A stretch of DNA of 64,000 bases from Microbacterium oxydans (GCF_026559675.1 NZ_CP092891.1:992001-1056000), one strand, 5' to 3'. Shown: positions 1 through 10,078, counted from the first letter of the stretch. Notes: generated by a model from the sequence alone, not told the origin. Numbers and translations are program-made.

Positions 1-297
1 GGCGCGAACGGCTGGGCGCACGGCGTGCTGCTCGCCTTCGCCGGTGTCGCGACCGCCGTCCCGCTCCTGCTCTTCGCTGCGGGCGCCCGACGGATCAACC
101 TCACCGTGATCGGCATGATCCAGTTCATCACCCCGGTGATGCAGTTCCTCATCGGCGTCGTCGTCCTGCACGAGCCCATGCCGGCAGCGCGGTGGGCGGG
201 GTTCGTGATCGTCTGGATCGCCATCGCCGTGTTCCTCGTCGACCTGTTCCTCGCCGCCCGCCGAGGGCGCAGGACCCCGCGGCCCGATCTGGTCTGA
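1..297 (+). CDS. rarD: RarD/EamA-family transporter, C-terminal fragment
   Basis: The window opens inside this gene; 98 codons to the TGA at 295-297 are present, in frame from base 1. Three hydrophobic segments are visible (around VATAVPLLLFAAGA, MIQFITPVMQFLIGVVVL and FVIVWIAIAVFLVDLF), with the sequence RINLTVIGMIQFITPVMQF typical of the last helices of RarD-type members of the drug/metabolite transporter superfamily. It ends in a short Arg-rich cytoplasmic tail. RarD proteins are inner-membrane EamA transporters of poorly defined substrate. The 144 bp to the next gene contain no obvious terminator. The family is fairly sure; the substrate cannot be judged. Confidence 0.78.
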   Translation, partial: GANGWAHGVLLAFAGVATAVPLLLFAAGARRINLTVIGMIQFITPVMQFLIGVVVLHEPMPAARWAGFVIVWIAIAVFLVDLFLAARRGRRTPRPDLV

Positions 298-441
298 CCG
301 GCCCTTTCCAGGGCTGGAGAACCCGGTGTCGGATCGTTAACGCACCGAGATACTTGCCACCCCTGTGCGCGGGCATCACGCCCTAGTGTTAGAGCACCCG
401 ACTGTGGTCACAATCCACGTTCAGTTACGCAAGGGAGCATC

Positions 442-1695
442 ATGAACGCATTGAAGGGCTCGCGCACCGCGAAGGTCTTCGCCGGGATCGCACTTATCAG
501 CGCATCCGCCATCGTCATCTCCGGCTGCGCGAGCACGCCGAACGCGGAGCCGTCGAAGGGTGGTGAGAAGCCGGCCGTCGACCTGACGCTCAAGCTCGGC
601 TCGATGCTTCCCGCGACCGGCACGCTCGCGTTCCTCGGAGCGCCGATGGAGGCCGGTGTCCAGCTGGCCGTCAACCAGATCAACGAGGCCGATGCCGGGG
701 TGACCATCGACCTCACCACCGCCGACGAGGGCGACCTCGACAACAAGGCCTACGAGACCTCGATCACCAACCTGCAGAACGCGGGCATCACCGCGATGGT
801 CGGCGCCGCGTCGTCGAGCGTCACGAAGCTCATCCTCGACGGCAACGCCGGTGCGGGCATCCTCACCGTCTCGCCGTCGAACACGTCCGCGGACTTCACG
901 GGCATCAACCCGCTGTACTTCCGCACCGCCCCCAGCGACAACCTGCAGGGCGAGGTGCTCGGCAACCAGATCGCCGAAGACGGACACAAGACCCTCGGCA
1001 TCATCTACCAGAACGACCCGTACGGCACCGGCCTCTTCGAAGCCATCAAGTCGACGTTCGAGGGCACCGGTGGCGAGGTCGTCGCCGAGGCCTCCTACAA
1101 CCAGGGCGACGGACAGTTCAACGCTCAGGTGTCGACGATCGCGGCCGCCAAGCCGGACGCCGTCGCCGTCGTCTCGTACGACCAGTTCGCGACCATCGCG
1201 CCGCTGCTCGGCAACGCCGGCATCGACACGGGCTCGCTGTACCTGGTCGACGGCAACCTGAAGGACTGGGGCACCGACGTCTCGGTCAGCCTCGAGGGCT
1301 CGAAGGGAACCCGCGCCGGCGCCGAGCTGCCGCAGGACTTCCTGGACCAGCTGAACGAGGTCTGGACCGCCGAGGGCAACGACCCGATCGACGCCGTGAC
1401 GTACTCCGCCGAGGCGTACGACGCCGTGATCCTGATGGCGCTGTCGGCTCTGGCCGCCGGTTCCGTCGAGGGCGCGGACATGGCCGAGCAGATGCGCACC
1501 GTCTCCGGTGGCGACGGTGACGGCGAGAAGTGCAAGACCTTCGCCGAGTGCGCCGACATCATCAACGGCGGCGGCACCGCCGACTACGACGGCCTCTCCG
1601 GTGAGATCACGTTCGACGAGAACAACGACCCGAAGGGCGCGGCAATCGGCGTGTACGAGTTCGGCGCCGACAACACCGCCAAGCGGATCAAGTAA
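442..1695 (+). CDS. livK: Branched-chain amino-acid ABC transporter, substrate-binding lipoprotein
   Basis: This 417-residue periplasmic-binding-protein-fold lipoprotein should capture branched-chain amino acids, or a similar small amide or amino acid, for the LivHMGF transporter encoded just downstream on the other strand. The N-terminus has a Lys/Arg start, a hydrophobic stretch and a lipobox ISGC with Cys29 as the lipidated residue. The rest matches type I binding proteins: the opening after the linker (KLGSMLPATGTLAFLGAPM), the N-lobe, and the GIIYQNDPYGTGL strand. The start is supported by AAGGGAG 7 nt upstream. It converges with livF, so it is transcribed apart from the membrane components; a strong hairpin follows. 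Substrate specificity is inferred from the neighbours. Confidence 0.9.
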   Translation: MNALKGSRTAKVFAGIALISASAIVISGCASTPNAEPSKGGEKPAVDLTLKLGSMLPATGTLAFLGAPMEAGVQLAVNQINEADAGVTIDLTTADEGDLDNKAYETSITNLQNAGITAMVGAASSSVTKLILDGNAGAGILTVSPSNTSADFTGINPLYFRTAPSDNLQGEVLGNQIAEDGHKTLGIIYQNDPYGTGLFEAIKSTFEGTGGEVVAEASYNQGDGQFNAQVSTIAAAKPDAVAVVSYDQFATIAPLLGNAGIDTGSLYLVDGNLKDWGTDVSVSLEGSKGTRAGAELPQDFLDQLNEVWTAEGNDPIDAVTYSAEAYDAVILMALSALAAGSVEGADMAEQMRTVSGGDGDGEKCKTFAECADIINGGGTADYDGLSGEITFDENNDPKGAAIGVYEFGADNTAKRIK

Positions 1696-1703
1696 TCCCG
1701 CAC

Positions 1704-1740
1704 ACGAAGGCCCCGGATGCTCGGCATCCGGGGCCTTCGT
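1704..1740 (+). terminator. 17-bp perfect hairpin after livK
   Basis: Arms 1704-1720 and 1724-1740 are perfectly complementary around a 3-nt TCG loop (core CCCCGGATGC / GCATCCGGGG). It lies 9 nt after the livK stop, a normal position for an intrinsic terminator. No T-run follows, as is common in actinobacteria. Confidence 0.8.
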
Positions 1741-1761
1741 CGTACCCCCGCCGCTTCCCCT

Positions 1762-1790
1762 CGGTCGTCGAGCGAGCGGAGCGAGACGAG
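1762..1790 (+). repeat. Copy of dispersed intergenic repeat (GAGCGAGCGnAGCGAGACGA)
   Basis: CGGTCGTCGAGCGAGCGGAG followed by CGAGACGAG. The same element occurs at 17971-18049 in an unrelated intergenic gap. Its right end runs into the hairpin at 1786-1830. Confidence 0.7.
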
Positions 1791-1830
1791 ACGCCCCGCC
1801 CGGAGCAGATGTCCGGGCGGGGCGTCTCGT
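1786..1830. terminator. 19-bp perfect hairpin between livK and livF
   Basis: Arms 1786-1804 and 1812-1830 match perfectly over 19 bp around a 7-nt loop (GCAGATG). It lies 33 nt beyond the livF stop and probably ends the livHMGF transcript on the - strand, while the hairpin at 1704-1740 serves livK. Confidence 0.75.
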
Positions 1831-1863
1831 CGTCGTGGTTTCCGGCCGACGCAGGGGTGCGGC

Positions 1864-2631
1864 TCAGGCGGCGTCGGTGCCGAGCGTGCCGAGGTACAGG
1901 CCGATGACCTTGGGATCGTTCAGGAGCTCGCGCCCCGATCCCTCGTAGGCGTCCTTGCCCTGGTCGAGCACGTAGCCGCGGTCGCAGATCTGCAGGCAGC
2001 GTCGGGCGTTCTGCTCGACCATGATCGTCGTCACGCCCGCCTTGTTGATGTCGGAGACGCGGATGAACGCGTCGTCCTGGCGCACGGGGGAGAGGCCGGC
2101 CGAGGGCTCGTCGAGCAGCAGCACCGAGGGATCCATCATGAGCGCCCGTGACATCGCCACCATCTGGCGCTCGCCGCCGGAGAGCGAGCCGGCGCGCTGC
2201 TTCAGGCGCTTGCCCAGCTCGCCGAAGATGCTGCTGACGAACTCCAGGCGCTCCGCGAAGATCTTCGGGTTCTGGTACAGCCCCATCTCCAGGTTCTCCT
2301 GGATGGTCAGCGAGGGGAACACGTTGTTGGTCTGCGGCACGAAGGCGACTCCGCGCTGGACGAGCTTGTCGGCCTTGAGGCCGACGATGCTCTCACCCTT
2401 CACGGTCACGTCGCCGGACCGGATCTCGACCATGCCGAAGATGGCCTTGAGCAGCGTGGACTTGCCGGCGCCGTTCGGGCCGATGATGCCGATCAGCTCA
2501 CCCTTGTGGGCGACGAGGTTCGCGCCGTTGAGGATGTTGACCCCCGGCAGATACCCCGCGTGGACGTCTTTCAGCTCGACGATGACGTCGTCGTTCTTGA
2601 TCTCGTTCCGTTCGACGGGTGCGTCGGTCAT
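1864..2631 (-). CDS. livF: Branched-chain amino-acid ABC transporter ATPase LivF
   Basis: A 255-residue cytoplasmic ABC ATPase that energises amino-acid import together with LivG. Walker A GPNGAGKST lies at residues 51-59, the signature LSGGE at 150-154 and Walker B LLLDEP at 171-176, followed by an HNLPA-type Liv ATPase C-terminus. The length is usual for LivF (about 235-255). Its ATG overlaps the livG stop by 4 nt, so translation is probably coupled. It is the last gene of the - strand operon livH-livM-livG-livF. The assignment as LivF rather than LivG rests on gene order, the shorter length and the higher similarity of the sequence to LivF. Confidence 0.93.
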   Translation of the reverse strand: MTDAPVERNEIKNDDVIVELKDVHAGYLPGVNILNGANLVAHKGELIGIIGPNGAGKSTLLKAIFGMVEIRSGDVTVKGESIVGLKADKLVQRGVAFVPQTNNVFPSLTIQENLEMGLYQNPKIFAERLEFVSSIFGELGKRLKQRAGSLSGGERQMVAMSRALMMDPSVLLLDEPSAGLSPVRQDDAFIRVSDINKAGVTTIMVEQNARRCLQICDRGYVLDQGKDAYEGSGRELLNDPKVIGLYLGTLGTDAA

Positions 2632-3623
2632 GCCTTCTCCTCCTCGGCCTCGTCCTCGGCTTCGACCTCGGCCTCGACCTCGGTCTCGATCTGCTCCCGG
2701 ATCCGGGTGGCGTCCTCTTCCGAGATCACCGGGAGCCGGCCGGTGACCGCGCCGAGATCGACGTCCTGGTGCGCGCCCAGGTACGCGTCGACGACGGCGG
2801 GGTCCTCCATGACCTGGTCGGGCGGGCCCTCGGCCACGACGCGACCCTCGGCCATGACGACCACCCAGTCGGCGATGTGGCGCACCATGTGCATGTCGTG
2901 CTCGACGAAGAGCACGGTCATCCCGAGATCCTTGAGATCGAGGATGTGCTCCAGCAGCGACTGCGTGAGCGCGGGGTTGACCCCGGCCATCGGCTCGTCG
3001 AGCATCACGAGGGTCGGGTCGCTCATGAGCGCCCGCGCCATCTCGAGCAGCTTGCGCTGACCGCCGGACAGCGACGCCGCGAAGTCCTGCTCCTTGGCGT
3101 CGAGCTTGAAGCGGGTGAGCAGCTCGTGCGCGCGCTTCTCAATCTCCTGGTCCTGCTTGCGCCAGAGGAAGGGGAAGAGCCCGGCCCAGAAGCCTTCGCC
3201 GCGCTGATCCTTCGCCCCGAGCTTCATGTTCTCGAGCACGGTGAGCAGCGACAGCGACTTGGTGAGCTGGAACGTGCGCACCTGTCCCATCCGGGCCACC
3301 TTGAAGGAGGGGATGCCGGACAGGTTGGTGCCGTCGAACGACCAGGTGCCAGAGTTCGGCTTGTCGAAGCCGCAGAGCAGATTGAACAGCGTCGTCTTGC
3401 CGGCACCGTTGGGACCGATCAGCGCGGTGATGGCGCCGCGCGGGATCTCGAGGTGGTCGACGTCGACCGCCGTCAGCCCGCCGAAGCGCCGCTCCACGGC
3501 GTCGACGATGAGGATCGGGTCGACCTTCTTGACGCCGGGGGCGGCGGGACCGGCGGCGAGGCCGCCGGTCTTCGCCCGGGGCGTGATCTTCGCGGCTGCT
3601 GCCGCGTCGTTGTCACTTGACAA
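2628..3623 (-). CDS. livG: Branched-chain amino-acid ABC transporter ATPase LivG
   Basis: A 331-residue ATPase partner of LivF. Walker A GPNGAGKTT is at residues 70-78, the signature is SLSGGQRKLLEMARALMSDP, and Walker B is VMLDEPMAGVNP. It is longer than usual LivG (about 255) at both ends. An N-terminal Ala/Lys-rich extension of about 35 residues precedes the domain, and the C-terminus ends in an acidic run of alternating Glu/Val/Ala (EVEAEVEAEDEAEEE) encoded by a degenerate short DNA repeat. The gene overlaps livM by 11 nt and livF by 4 nt. The tail is probably disordered; whether it has a role is unknown. Confidence 0.92.
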   Translation of the reverse strand: MSSDNDAAAAAKITPRAKTGGLAAGPAAPGVKKVDPILIVDAVERRFGGLTAVDVDHLEIPRGAITALIGPNGAGKTTLFNLLCGFDKPNSGTWSFDGTNLSGIPSFKVARMGQVRTFQLTKSLSLLTVLENMKLGAKDQRGEGFWAGLFPFLWRKQDQEIEKRAHELLTRFKLDAKEQDFAASLSGGQRKLLEMARALMSDPTLVMLDEPMAGVNPALTQSLLEHILDLKDLGMTVLFVEHDMHMVRHIADWVVVMAEGRVVAEGPPDQVMEDPAVVDAYLGAHQDVDLGAVTGRLPVISEEDATRIREQIETEVEAEVEAEDEAEEEKA

Positions 3624-4590
3624 AGGTCATCTCCCTCTTGTTTCCGAGGATGCCCTGGGGGCGGAAAATGACGATCAGCATCAGGACGACACCGATCACG
3701 ATGTACCGCACGACGTCGGCCTGTGCGCCCGACATGGGCAGGTAGCCGGCGTTCGCCATCGCGGGGAGCAGCGCGCCGAGGAAGGCGAACACCACCCAGA
3801 ACAGCACGGCGCCGAGTGTCGGTCCGAGCACGGTCGCCGCACCACCGAGCAGGAGGATCGTCCAGAGGAAGAACGTCAGCGACGTGGAGTAGCTGCCCGG
3901 GATCACCGCGGACGGCAGGATGAACACGATGCCGCCGAGGGCGCCGATCACGCCACCGACCACGAGCGCCTGCATCTTGTAGGCGAAGACGTTCTTGCCG
4001 AGGGAGCGCACCGCGTCCTCGTCCTCACGGATGCCCTTGAGCACACGGCCCCAGGGGCTGCGCATGAGCGCCCAGACCACCAGCACCGCGACGGCGAGCG
4101 AGATCAGGCCGACGACGCGCACCCACAGGTCGGTCGCGTTGTAGGTCCACGGCCCGAATCCGTAGGTCCCGGGAGGGAAGGGGTTCGCGTCGCGGAAGCT
4201 CTGGTGATACCCCGAGAGCCCACCGGCCGAGTTGGTCCAGTCCTTGAACAGCTCCGTCACGAACATCAGACGCACCACCTCGGCGGCCGCGATGGTCGCG
4301 ATGGCGAGGTAGTCCGCGCGCAGGCGCAGGGTCGGGATGCCGAGGAGGAGGGCGAACAGCGCGCCGCCGATCATGCCGACGAGGACGCCGGCCCACCACG
4401 GGAACCCGAACGTCAGGATCGAGATCGCGTAGCCGTAGCCGCCGATCGCCATGAAGGCCGCCATGCCGAAGTTGAGCAGTCCGGTGTAGCCGAAGTGCAC
4501 GGCGAGACCGGTCGCGGCCAGAGCGTAGGCGATCGTCGTCGGGCTGAAGAGATAGGAGGCGGTGTTGCCGAAGATGCTTCCGAAGTCCAT
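3613..4590 (-). CDS. livM: Branched-chain amino-acid ABC transporter permease LivM
   Basis: A 325-residue integral membrane permease, the second translocation subunit with LivH. About eight to nine hydrophobic helices are visible, and the family signature region around LGIPTLRLRADYLAIATIAAAE and the EAA-like loop MRSPWGRVLKGIREDEDA are present. Length is normal for LivM. It starts 3 nt after the livH stop and overlaps livG by 11 nt, so it is clearly in one operon. The loop Lys/Arg-rich segment before RSLGKNVFAYK is the expected ATPase contact. No anomaly seen. Confidence 0.92.
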   Translation of the reverse strand: MDFGSIFGNTASYLFSPTTIAYALAATGLAVHFGYTGLLNFGMAAFMAIGGYGYAISILTFGFPWWAGVLVGMIGGALFALLLGIPTLRLRADYLAIATIAAAEVVRLMFVTELFKDWTNSAGGLSGYHQSFRDANPFPPGTYGFGPWTYNATDLWVRVVGLISLAVAVLVVWALMRSPWGRVLKGIREDEDAVRSLGKNVFAYKMQALVVGGVIGALGGIVFILPSAVIPGSYSTSLTFFLWTILLLGGAATVLGPTLGAVLFWVVFAFLGALLPAMANAGYLPMSGAQADVVRYIVIGVVLMLIVIFRPQGILGNKREMTFVK

Positions 4591-4593
4591 GTG

Positions 4594-5946
4594 TCAGCCC
4601 AACCTTTCCTTGCGTCCGAGGATGCCCTGCGGTCGCACGAGCAGGATGATGATCAGCGCGACGAGGGCGCTGGCGTACTTGAGGTCGGAGGGGACGCCCA
4701 GCAGGGTCGACACCTCCACGGCGAGACCGACGATGATCGAGCCGATCAGGGCGCCGATCGCGGAGCCGAGACCGCCGAGCGTGATCGCGCAGAACATCAG
4801 CAGCAGCATCTGCATGCCCATGTCCCACTTCACACCGGGCCGGAAGTACGCCCAGAGGATGCCGGAGATCGCCGCGAGCGTGCCCGCGAGGATCCACACG
4901 GTGCGGATGACCTTGTCGACGTCGATGCCCGAGGCCGCGGCCAGCTGCGGGTTGTCCGAGATCGCTCGCGTCGCCTTTCCGGTGCGGGTCCGGGTGAGGA
5001 AGAACGCGACTCCGAGGATCACGATGATGCTCGTCGCCATCCCGATCATGTCGATGTAGGAGAGCGAGATCGGTCCGAGTCTGATCGGCTCCGGGCTCGC
5101 ACCGGGCAGCTGATAGGTGCTGCCGCCGATCATGTACTGCATGCCGTAGCGGAGGGCGAGCGAGAGGCCGATGCTCACGATCATCAGCTGGACCACCCCG
5201 AGGCCTCTTCGTCTCAGGGGTTTCCAGATGCCGGCGTCGAGCGCCCAGCCGAGGATCGCGCCGCCGAGGACCGCGGCGATGATGCCGAGCCAGACCGGGA
5301 CATGCCAGAACGTGGTGAAGATCAGGGCGACCACCGCGCCCCACGTGACCATCTCGCCGTGTGCGAAGTTCGACAGGCGCGTGGTGCCGTAGATGAGTGC
5401 GGCGCCCATGGAGGCGAGACCGAGCAGGAGGCCGAAGTTCAGGCCGCCCACGAGGCGCGAGAGCAGCTGATCGAGGAAGGAGACCGTGACCCGCTCTCCG
5501 GCCCCGAGGAAGAAGTTGACGATCTTGGTGCCGGTCAGGCCGAACTCCAGCTCGAACGACGCGCTGGTCCCGGAGACGGGCTGGATGCCCTCCGGGAGCT
5601 GCGTCGCGTCGACGATCACGCCGTCGGGGAGCGTCGATTCGTCCACCGTGAGGGTGTACGTCTCCTTCTCCGGCACGTAGAGACGCCACTTGCCTTCGGC
5701 GTCCGTCTTCGTCTCGGCCTCGAAGCCGTTGCCCTCGATGGACATGACCACGCCCTCGACGGGTTGGTCGGCGTTGGTGACGACTCCCGCGAAGTAGAAG
5801 TCCGTGACCTCCTGCCCGTCGTCTGTCGTCTCGGCCGAGGCCGACGAGGGCGGAATGAACAGGAACGCTGTGAGCGCCATGAGGATACCGAGGAAGGCGA
5901 CCAGCCAGGGGCGCTTTCGATGCACGGCGATTGTTGTGGGTCCCAC
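4594..5946 (-). CDS. livH: LivH permease with secreted carboxypeptidase-regulatory-like N-terminal domain
   Basis: A 450-residue protein. Residues about 155-450 are a normal LivH permease (helices, GTTRLSNFAHGEMVTWGAVV, and LRRRGLGVVQLMIVSIGLSL). They are preceded by a signal-like hydrophobic segment (WLVAFLGILMALTAFLFI, cut near SASA-ET) and a domain of about 100 residues with FYFAGVVTNADQPVEGVVMS and TKTDAEGKWRLYVPEKETY. The latter is the pattern of carboxypeptidase-regulatory-like beta-sandwich domains, so it should sit outside the cell. I chose the GTG at 5946 because GGAGG ends 4 nt upstream; the frame stays open to an ATG at 6042, but those extra 32 residues look unlike protein. Typical LivH has about 290-310 residues. 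It is the first gene of the livHMGF operon. Confidence 0.88.
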   Translation of the reverse strand: MGPTTIAVHRKRPWLVAFLGILMALTAFLFIPPSSASAETTDDGQEVTDFYFAGVVTNADQPVEGVVMSIEGNGFEAETKTDAEGKWRLYVPEKETYTLTVDESTLPDGVIVDATQLPEGIQPVSGTSASFELEFGLTGTKIVNFFLGAGERVTVSFLDQLLSRLVGGLNFGLLLGLASMGAALIYGTTRLSNFAHGEMVTWGAVVALIFTTFWHVPVWLGIIAAVLGGAILGWALDAGIWKPLRRRGLGVVQLMIVSIGLSLALRYGMQYMIGGSTYQLPGASPEPIRLGPISLSYIDMIGMATSIIVILGVAFFLTRTRTGKATRAISDNPQLAAASGIDVDKVIRTVWILAGTLAAISGILWAYFRPGVKWDMGMQMLLLMFCAITLGGLGSAIGALIGSIIVGLAVEVSTLLGVPSDLKYASALVALIIILLVRPQGILGRKERLG

Positions 5947-5962
5947 GCAACCTCCACTTTGA

Positions 5963-7702
<1,740 letters not shown>

Positions 7703-7715
7703 TCGTCACCGACGA

Positions 7716-7754
7716 CGAGAGGGACCGGATGCATGTCGCATCCGGTCCCTCTCG
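7716..7754 (+). terminator. Hairpin terminator after guaB
   Basis: Arms 7716-7732 and 7738-7754 pair over 17 bp without mismatch (core GGGACCGGATGC), with a 5-nt loop, 13 nt after the guaB stop. It also faces the convergent gene ending at 7801. Confidence 0.8.
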
Positions 7755-7800
7755 CTGTCTGTCGGAGCTGTCTGTCGGCGATGGCCGTCGCAGATGCGCG

Positions 7801-8337
7801 TCAGCTGCACCGGTAGGTGACGCCGTCGACCTCCCAGATCCCGGGGCCGAGGTCCGCGCACATGCCGAAGAGGGCGGCGAAGGCCGTGACCAGCACGATC
7901 ACGAGGACCACCCAGAAGATCGTGATGATCGCGCCGACGATGATGCCGGCGATGGCGAGCCCCTTCGGCTGGCCGGTCTTGCCGAGCTTCACGGCGGCGA
8001 CGATGCTGAGGATCAGTCCGACCGGGGCCACCACGAACGCGAGCACGAGGCCGACGATCGCCAGCACCTTCCCCGGGGGCGTCGGTGACGGCTGCGCGTA
8101 GACCGGAGCGCCGGGCGTCGCATATCCCGCGGCCGGGGGAGCGGGGTACTCCGCGGACGGTGGGGCCGGATAGTCGGGCGCGGGAGCGGCGGCGCCGGCT
8201 CCCGGGACGCCGTCCGGCGCGGTGTTCCAGTCCGGGGCCGGGGCCGCGGCGGGCTGCTCGGCGGGTGGGACCGGAGGTGGGGTGCCGGGGGTCGGGGAAT
8301 CGGGGTTCGGCTGGTCGGGGAACGGAGGGTTCGTCAT
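7801..8337 (-). CDS. DUF4190-like membrane protein with Pro-rich N-terminus
   Basis: A 178-residue protein. Residues 1 to about 90 are a Pro/Ala/Tyr-rich low-complexity cytoplasmic region with repeats of the type YPAPPxAxY. Then follow two hydrophobic hairpins: VLAIVGLVLAFVVAPVGLIL and GLAIAGIIVGAIITIFWVVL. The intervening KLGKTGQPKGLAIAGIIVG is the mark of DUF4190-like actinobacterial membrane proteins. It ends with a short extracytoplasmic tail holding two cysteines (MCADLGPG ... YRCS). The ATG at 8337 has AGGAC 8 nt upstream; an open frame continues upstream on this strand to 9000 but crosses the next gene. Function is unknown. Confidence 0.82.
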   Translation of the reverse strand: MTNPPFPDQPNPDSPTPGTPPPVPPAEQPAAAPAPDWNTAPDGVPGAGAAAPAPDYPAPPSAEYPAPPAAGYATPGAPVYAQPSPTPPGKVLAIVGLVLAFVVAPVGLILSIVAAVKLGKTGQPKGLAIAGIIVGAIITIFWVVLVIVLVTAFAALFGMCADLGPGIWEVDGVTYRCS

Positions 8338-8487
8338 GTTCTGTCCTGTCAACGGGGTGAACGAGGGAACGAGCATTGCGGTTCCGATTGCCCCGAGCGT
8401 AGCGAGACCGGTGCGGCTCGCACCATCCCCTCCCATCGCGGCGCCCGGTACCGGTGTCCGGCTCTTCCGTCCGTCCAGGGCGCGGCG

Positions 8488-8493
8488 TAGCGT
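8488..8493 (+). promoter_or_regulatory. Leaderless-type -10 box (DUF2277 gene)
   Basis: TAGCGT, 6 nt before the ATG at 8500; supports that start. Confidence 0.6.
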
Positions 8494-8499
8494 GCCGGT

Positions 8500-8814
8500 A
8501 TGTGCCGAAACATCGTCCCGCTGAACAACCTCGAGCCTGCCGCGACCGATGACGAGTGCCACGACGCGGCCCTGCAGTTCGTCCGGAAGATCTCCGGTGC
8601 GAACGCGCCGTCGCGTGCCAACCGGGACGTCTTCGACCGTGCCGTCGCCGAGATCGCCCAGGCGACGAGGGTCCTGCTGGACGAGCTCGTGACGACCGCG
8701 CCGCCCAAGAACCGCGACGACGAGGCGGCCAAGCGTCGCGCGCGCTCGGCCGATCGCTACGAGGCCATCCGCGTGTTCCAGCAGGAGAAGCGGGCCGCGG
8801 CGGCCGGATCCTGA
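8500..8814 (+). CDS. DUF2277 family protein
   Basis: A 104-residue soluble protein opening with MCRNIVPLNNLEPAATDDE and AALQFVRKISGANAPSRAN, which is the DUF2277 signature. This small family is conserved in actinobacteria and some other bacteria, has no known biochemical role, and is predicted helical. Length is slightly above the usual 85-95 because of a Lys/Arg-rich C-terminal helix ending in a poly-Ala stretch. The start is fixed by the conserved MCRNI N-terminus and by a TAGCGT box 6 nt upstream. It is divergent from the DUF4190-like gene (162 nt apart). Confidence 0.9.
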   Translation: MCRNIVPLNNLEPAATDDECHDAALQFVRKISGANAPSRANRDVFDRAVAEIAQATRVLLDELVTTAPPKNRDDEAAKRRARSADRYEAIRVFQQEKRAAAAGS

Positions 8815-8844
8815 GACAGGCGGCGCCCGGCGCAGGAGAGCGCA

Positions 8845-8863
8845 GCCGTCGGCCCACGACGGC
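8845..8863 (+). terminator. Short hairpin after DUF2277 gene
   Basis: Arms GCCGTCG (8845-8851) and CGACGGC (8857-8863) with a 5-nt loop, 30 nt downstream of the stop. No T-run; modest support as a terminator. Confidence 0.4.
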
Positions 8864-9034
8864 CGTCGACCCCTCCCATGCACGCTCGCGGATGCGCCTC
8901 CCGCCGTGCGTGCGGGCCTATGCCAGAATCGACATACCCCGCTCGACTTTCCCAGCGGCCCCGGCGATGAAGGCGCCGAGGTCGCGTGGCCGATCCCCAT
9001 CGGTCAGGGAACCTCCCCAAGGAGAGCTGCACAA

Positions 9035-10078
9035 ATGTCAGAGGATGCTCCTCGCGTACTCGTCGTCGATGACGACCCGGACGTCGCCCTGCTCGTGAAG
9101 ACCGTTCTCGAGCGCCGAGCCGGCTGCGTCGTCGACGTCGCCGAAGACGGCCGGACCGCCGTCGAACGCGTGGCGGAGGTGCGCCCCGACGTCGTGGTCA
9201 CCGACATCGAGATGCCGGGCCTGAACGGGCTGGAGCTGCTGGCCGAGCTGCGGCGCACCAACCCGACCGTGCCCGTCGTCGTGATGACGGCGCACGTCTC
9301 GGTCGAGTACGCGGTCTCCGCGCTGCGCGCCCAGGCCGACGAATTCCTCACCAAGCCCCTCGACAACGTCAAGCTCGTCGAGGCGGTCACCCGCCTGGTC
9401 GAGGAAGGACGCCGCCGTCGCGAGGAGGCACGCAAGCCGGAGCGGGTGCTCGCGATCGGCGCGCACCCCGACGACGTGGAGATCGGGGTCGGTGGGCTCC
9501 TCGCCGCCCATGCGCGGGCGCAGGACGAGATCACGATCCTCACCCTGTCCCGTGGAGCCCGCGGCGGGGATGCCGACAGCCGCCAGGACGAGTCGCTCGC
9601 GGCAGCCGAGATGCTCGGTGCCCGGCTCTTCCTGAAGGATCTCGTGGACACCGAGATCTCCGGCGGCGGCTCGACCGTGCGCCTCATCGAGGAGGTCGTG
9701 CAGGAGATCCAGCCCACGATCGTCTACACGCACTCGAGCCACGACCGCCATCAGGACCACCGCGCCGTGAGCGAGGCCACCGTGGTGGCGACCCGACGTG
9801 TCGGGACCGTCGCCTGCTACCAGAGCCCCTCGTCGACGATCGACTTCCGTCCCACGCGCTTCGTGCGGATCGATCAGTATCTCGACGACAAGCTGCGCCT
9901 GCTGGAGCGGTTCGGCTCGCAGACCGCGAGCCGCGACTACCTCGCGCCCGAGTTCGTCACGGCCACCGCGCGGTACTGGTCGCGGTTCGGCGGCGGAGTC
10001 GCGGTCGAGCCACTCGAGGTGGTGCGCGAGACGGCCGAGTTCATCGGCGCCCACGAACTCACTCGACGGGAGAGCTGA
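9035..10078 (+). CDS. Response-regulator receiver fused to PIG-L (LmbE-like) deacetylase
   Basis: A 347-residue two-domain protein. Residues 6-125 are a CheY-like receiver: acidic triad D12-D14, phosphoacceptor Asp57 in VVVTDIEMPG, Thr85 and Lys107. Residues 135-340 are a PIG-L/LmbE zinc-dependent N-deacetylase: the metal/catalytic motif AHPDDVE at 143-149, and the His-rich segment THSSHDRHQDH with His233, 236, 239 and 242. PIG-L enzymes remove acetyl groups from GlcNAc-type sugars (MshB, GlcNAc-PI deacetylase). Phosphorylation could thus switch a deacetylase. It leads a seven-gene operon; AAGGAG lies 10 nt before the ATG and its stop overlaps the next ATG by 1 nt. Substrate unknown. Confidence 0.88.
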   Translation: MSEDAPRVLVVDDDPDVALLVKTVLERRAGCVVDVAEDGRTAVERVAEVRPDVVVTDIEMPGLNGLELLAELRRTNPTVPVVVMTAHVSVEYAVSALRAQADEFLTKPLDNVKLVEAVTRLVEEGRRRREEARKPERVLAIGAHPDDVEIGVGGLLAAHARAQDEITILTLSRGARGGDADSRQDESLAAAEMLGARLFLKDLVDTEISGGGSTVRLIEEVVQEIQPTIVYTHSSHDRHQDHRAVSEATVVATRRVGTVACYQSPSSTIDFRPTRFVRIDQYLDDKLRLLERFGSQTASRDYLAPEFVTATARYWSRFGGGVAVEPLEVVRETAEFIGAHELTRRES

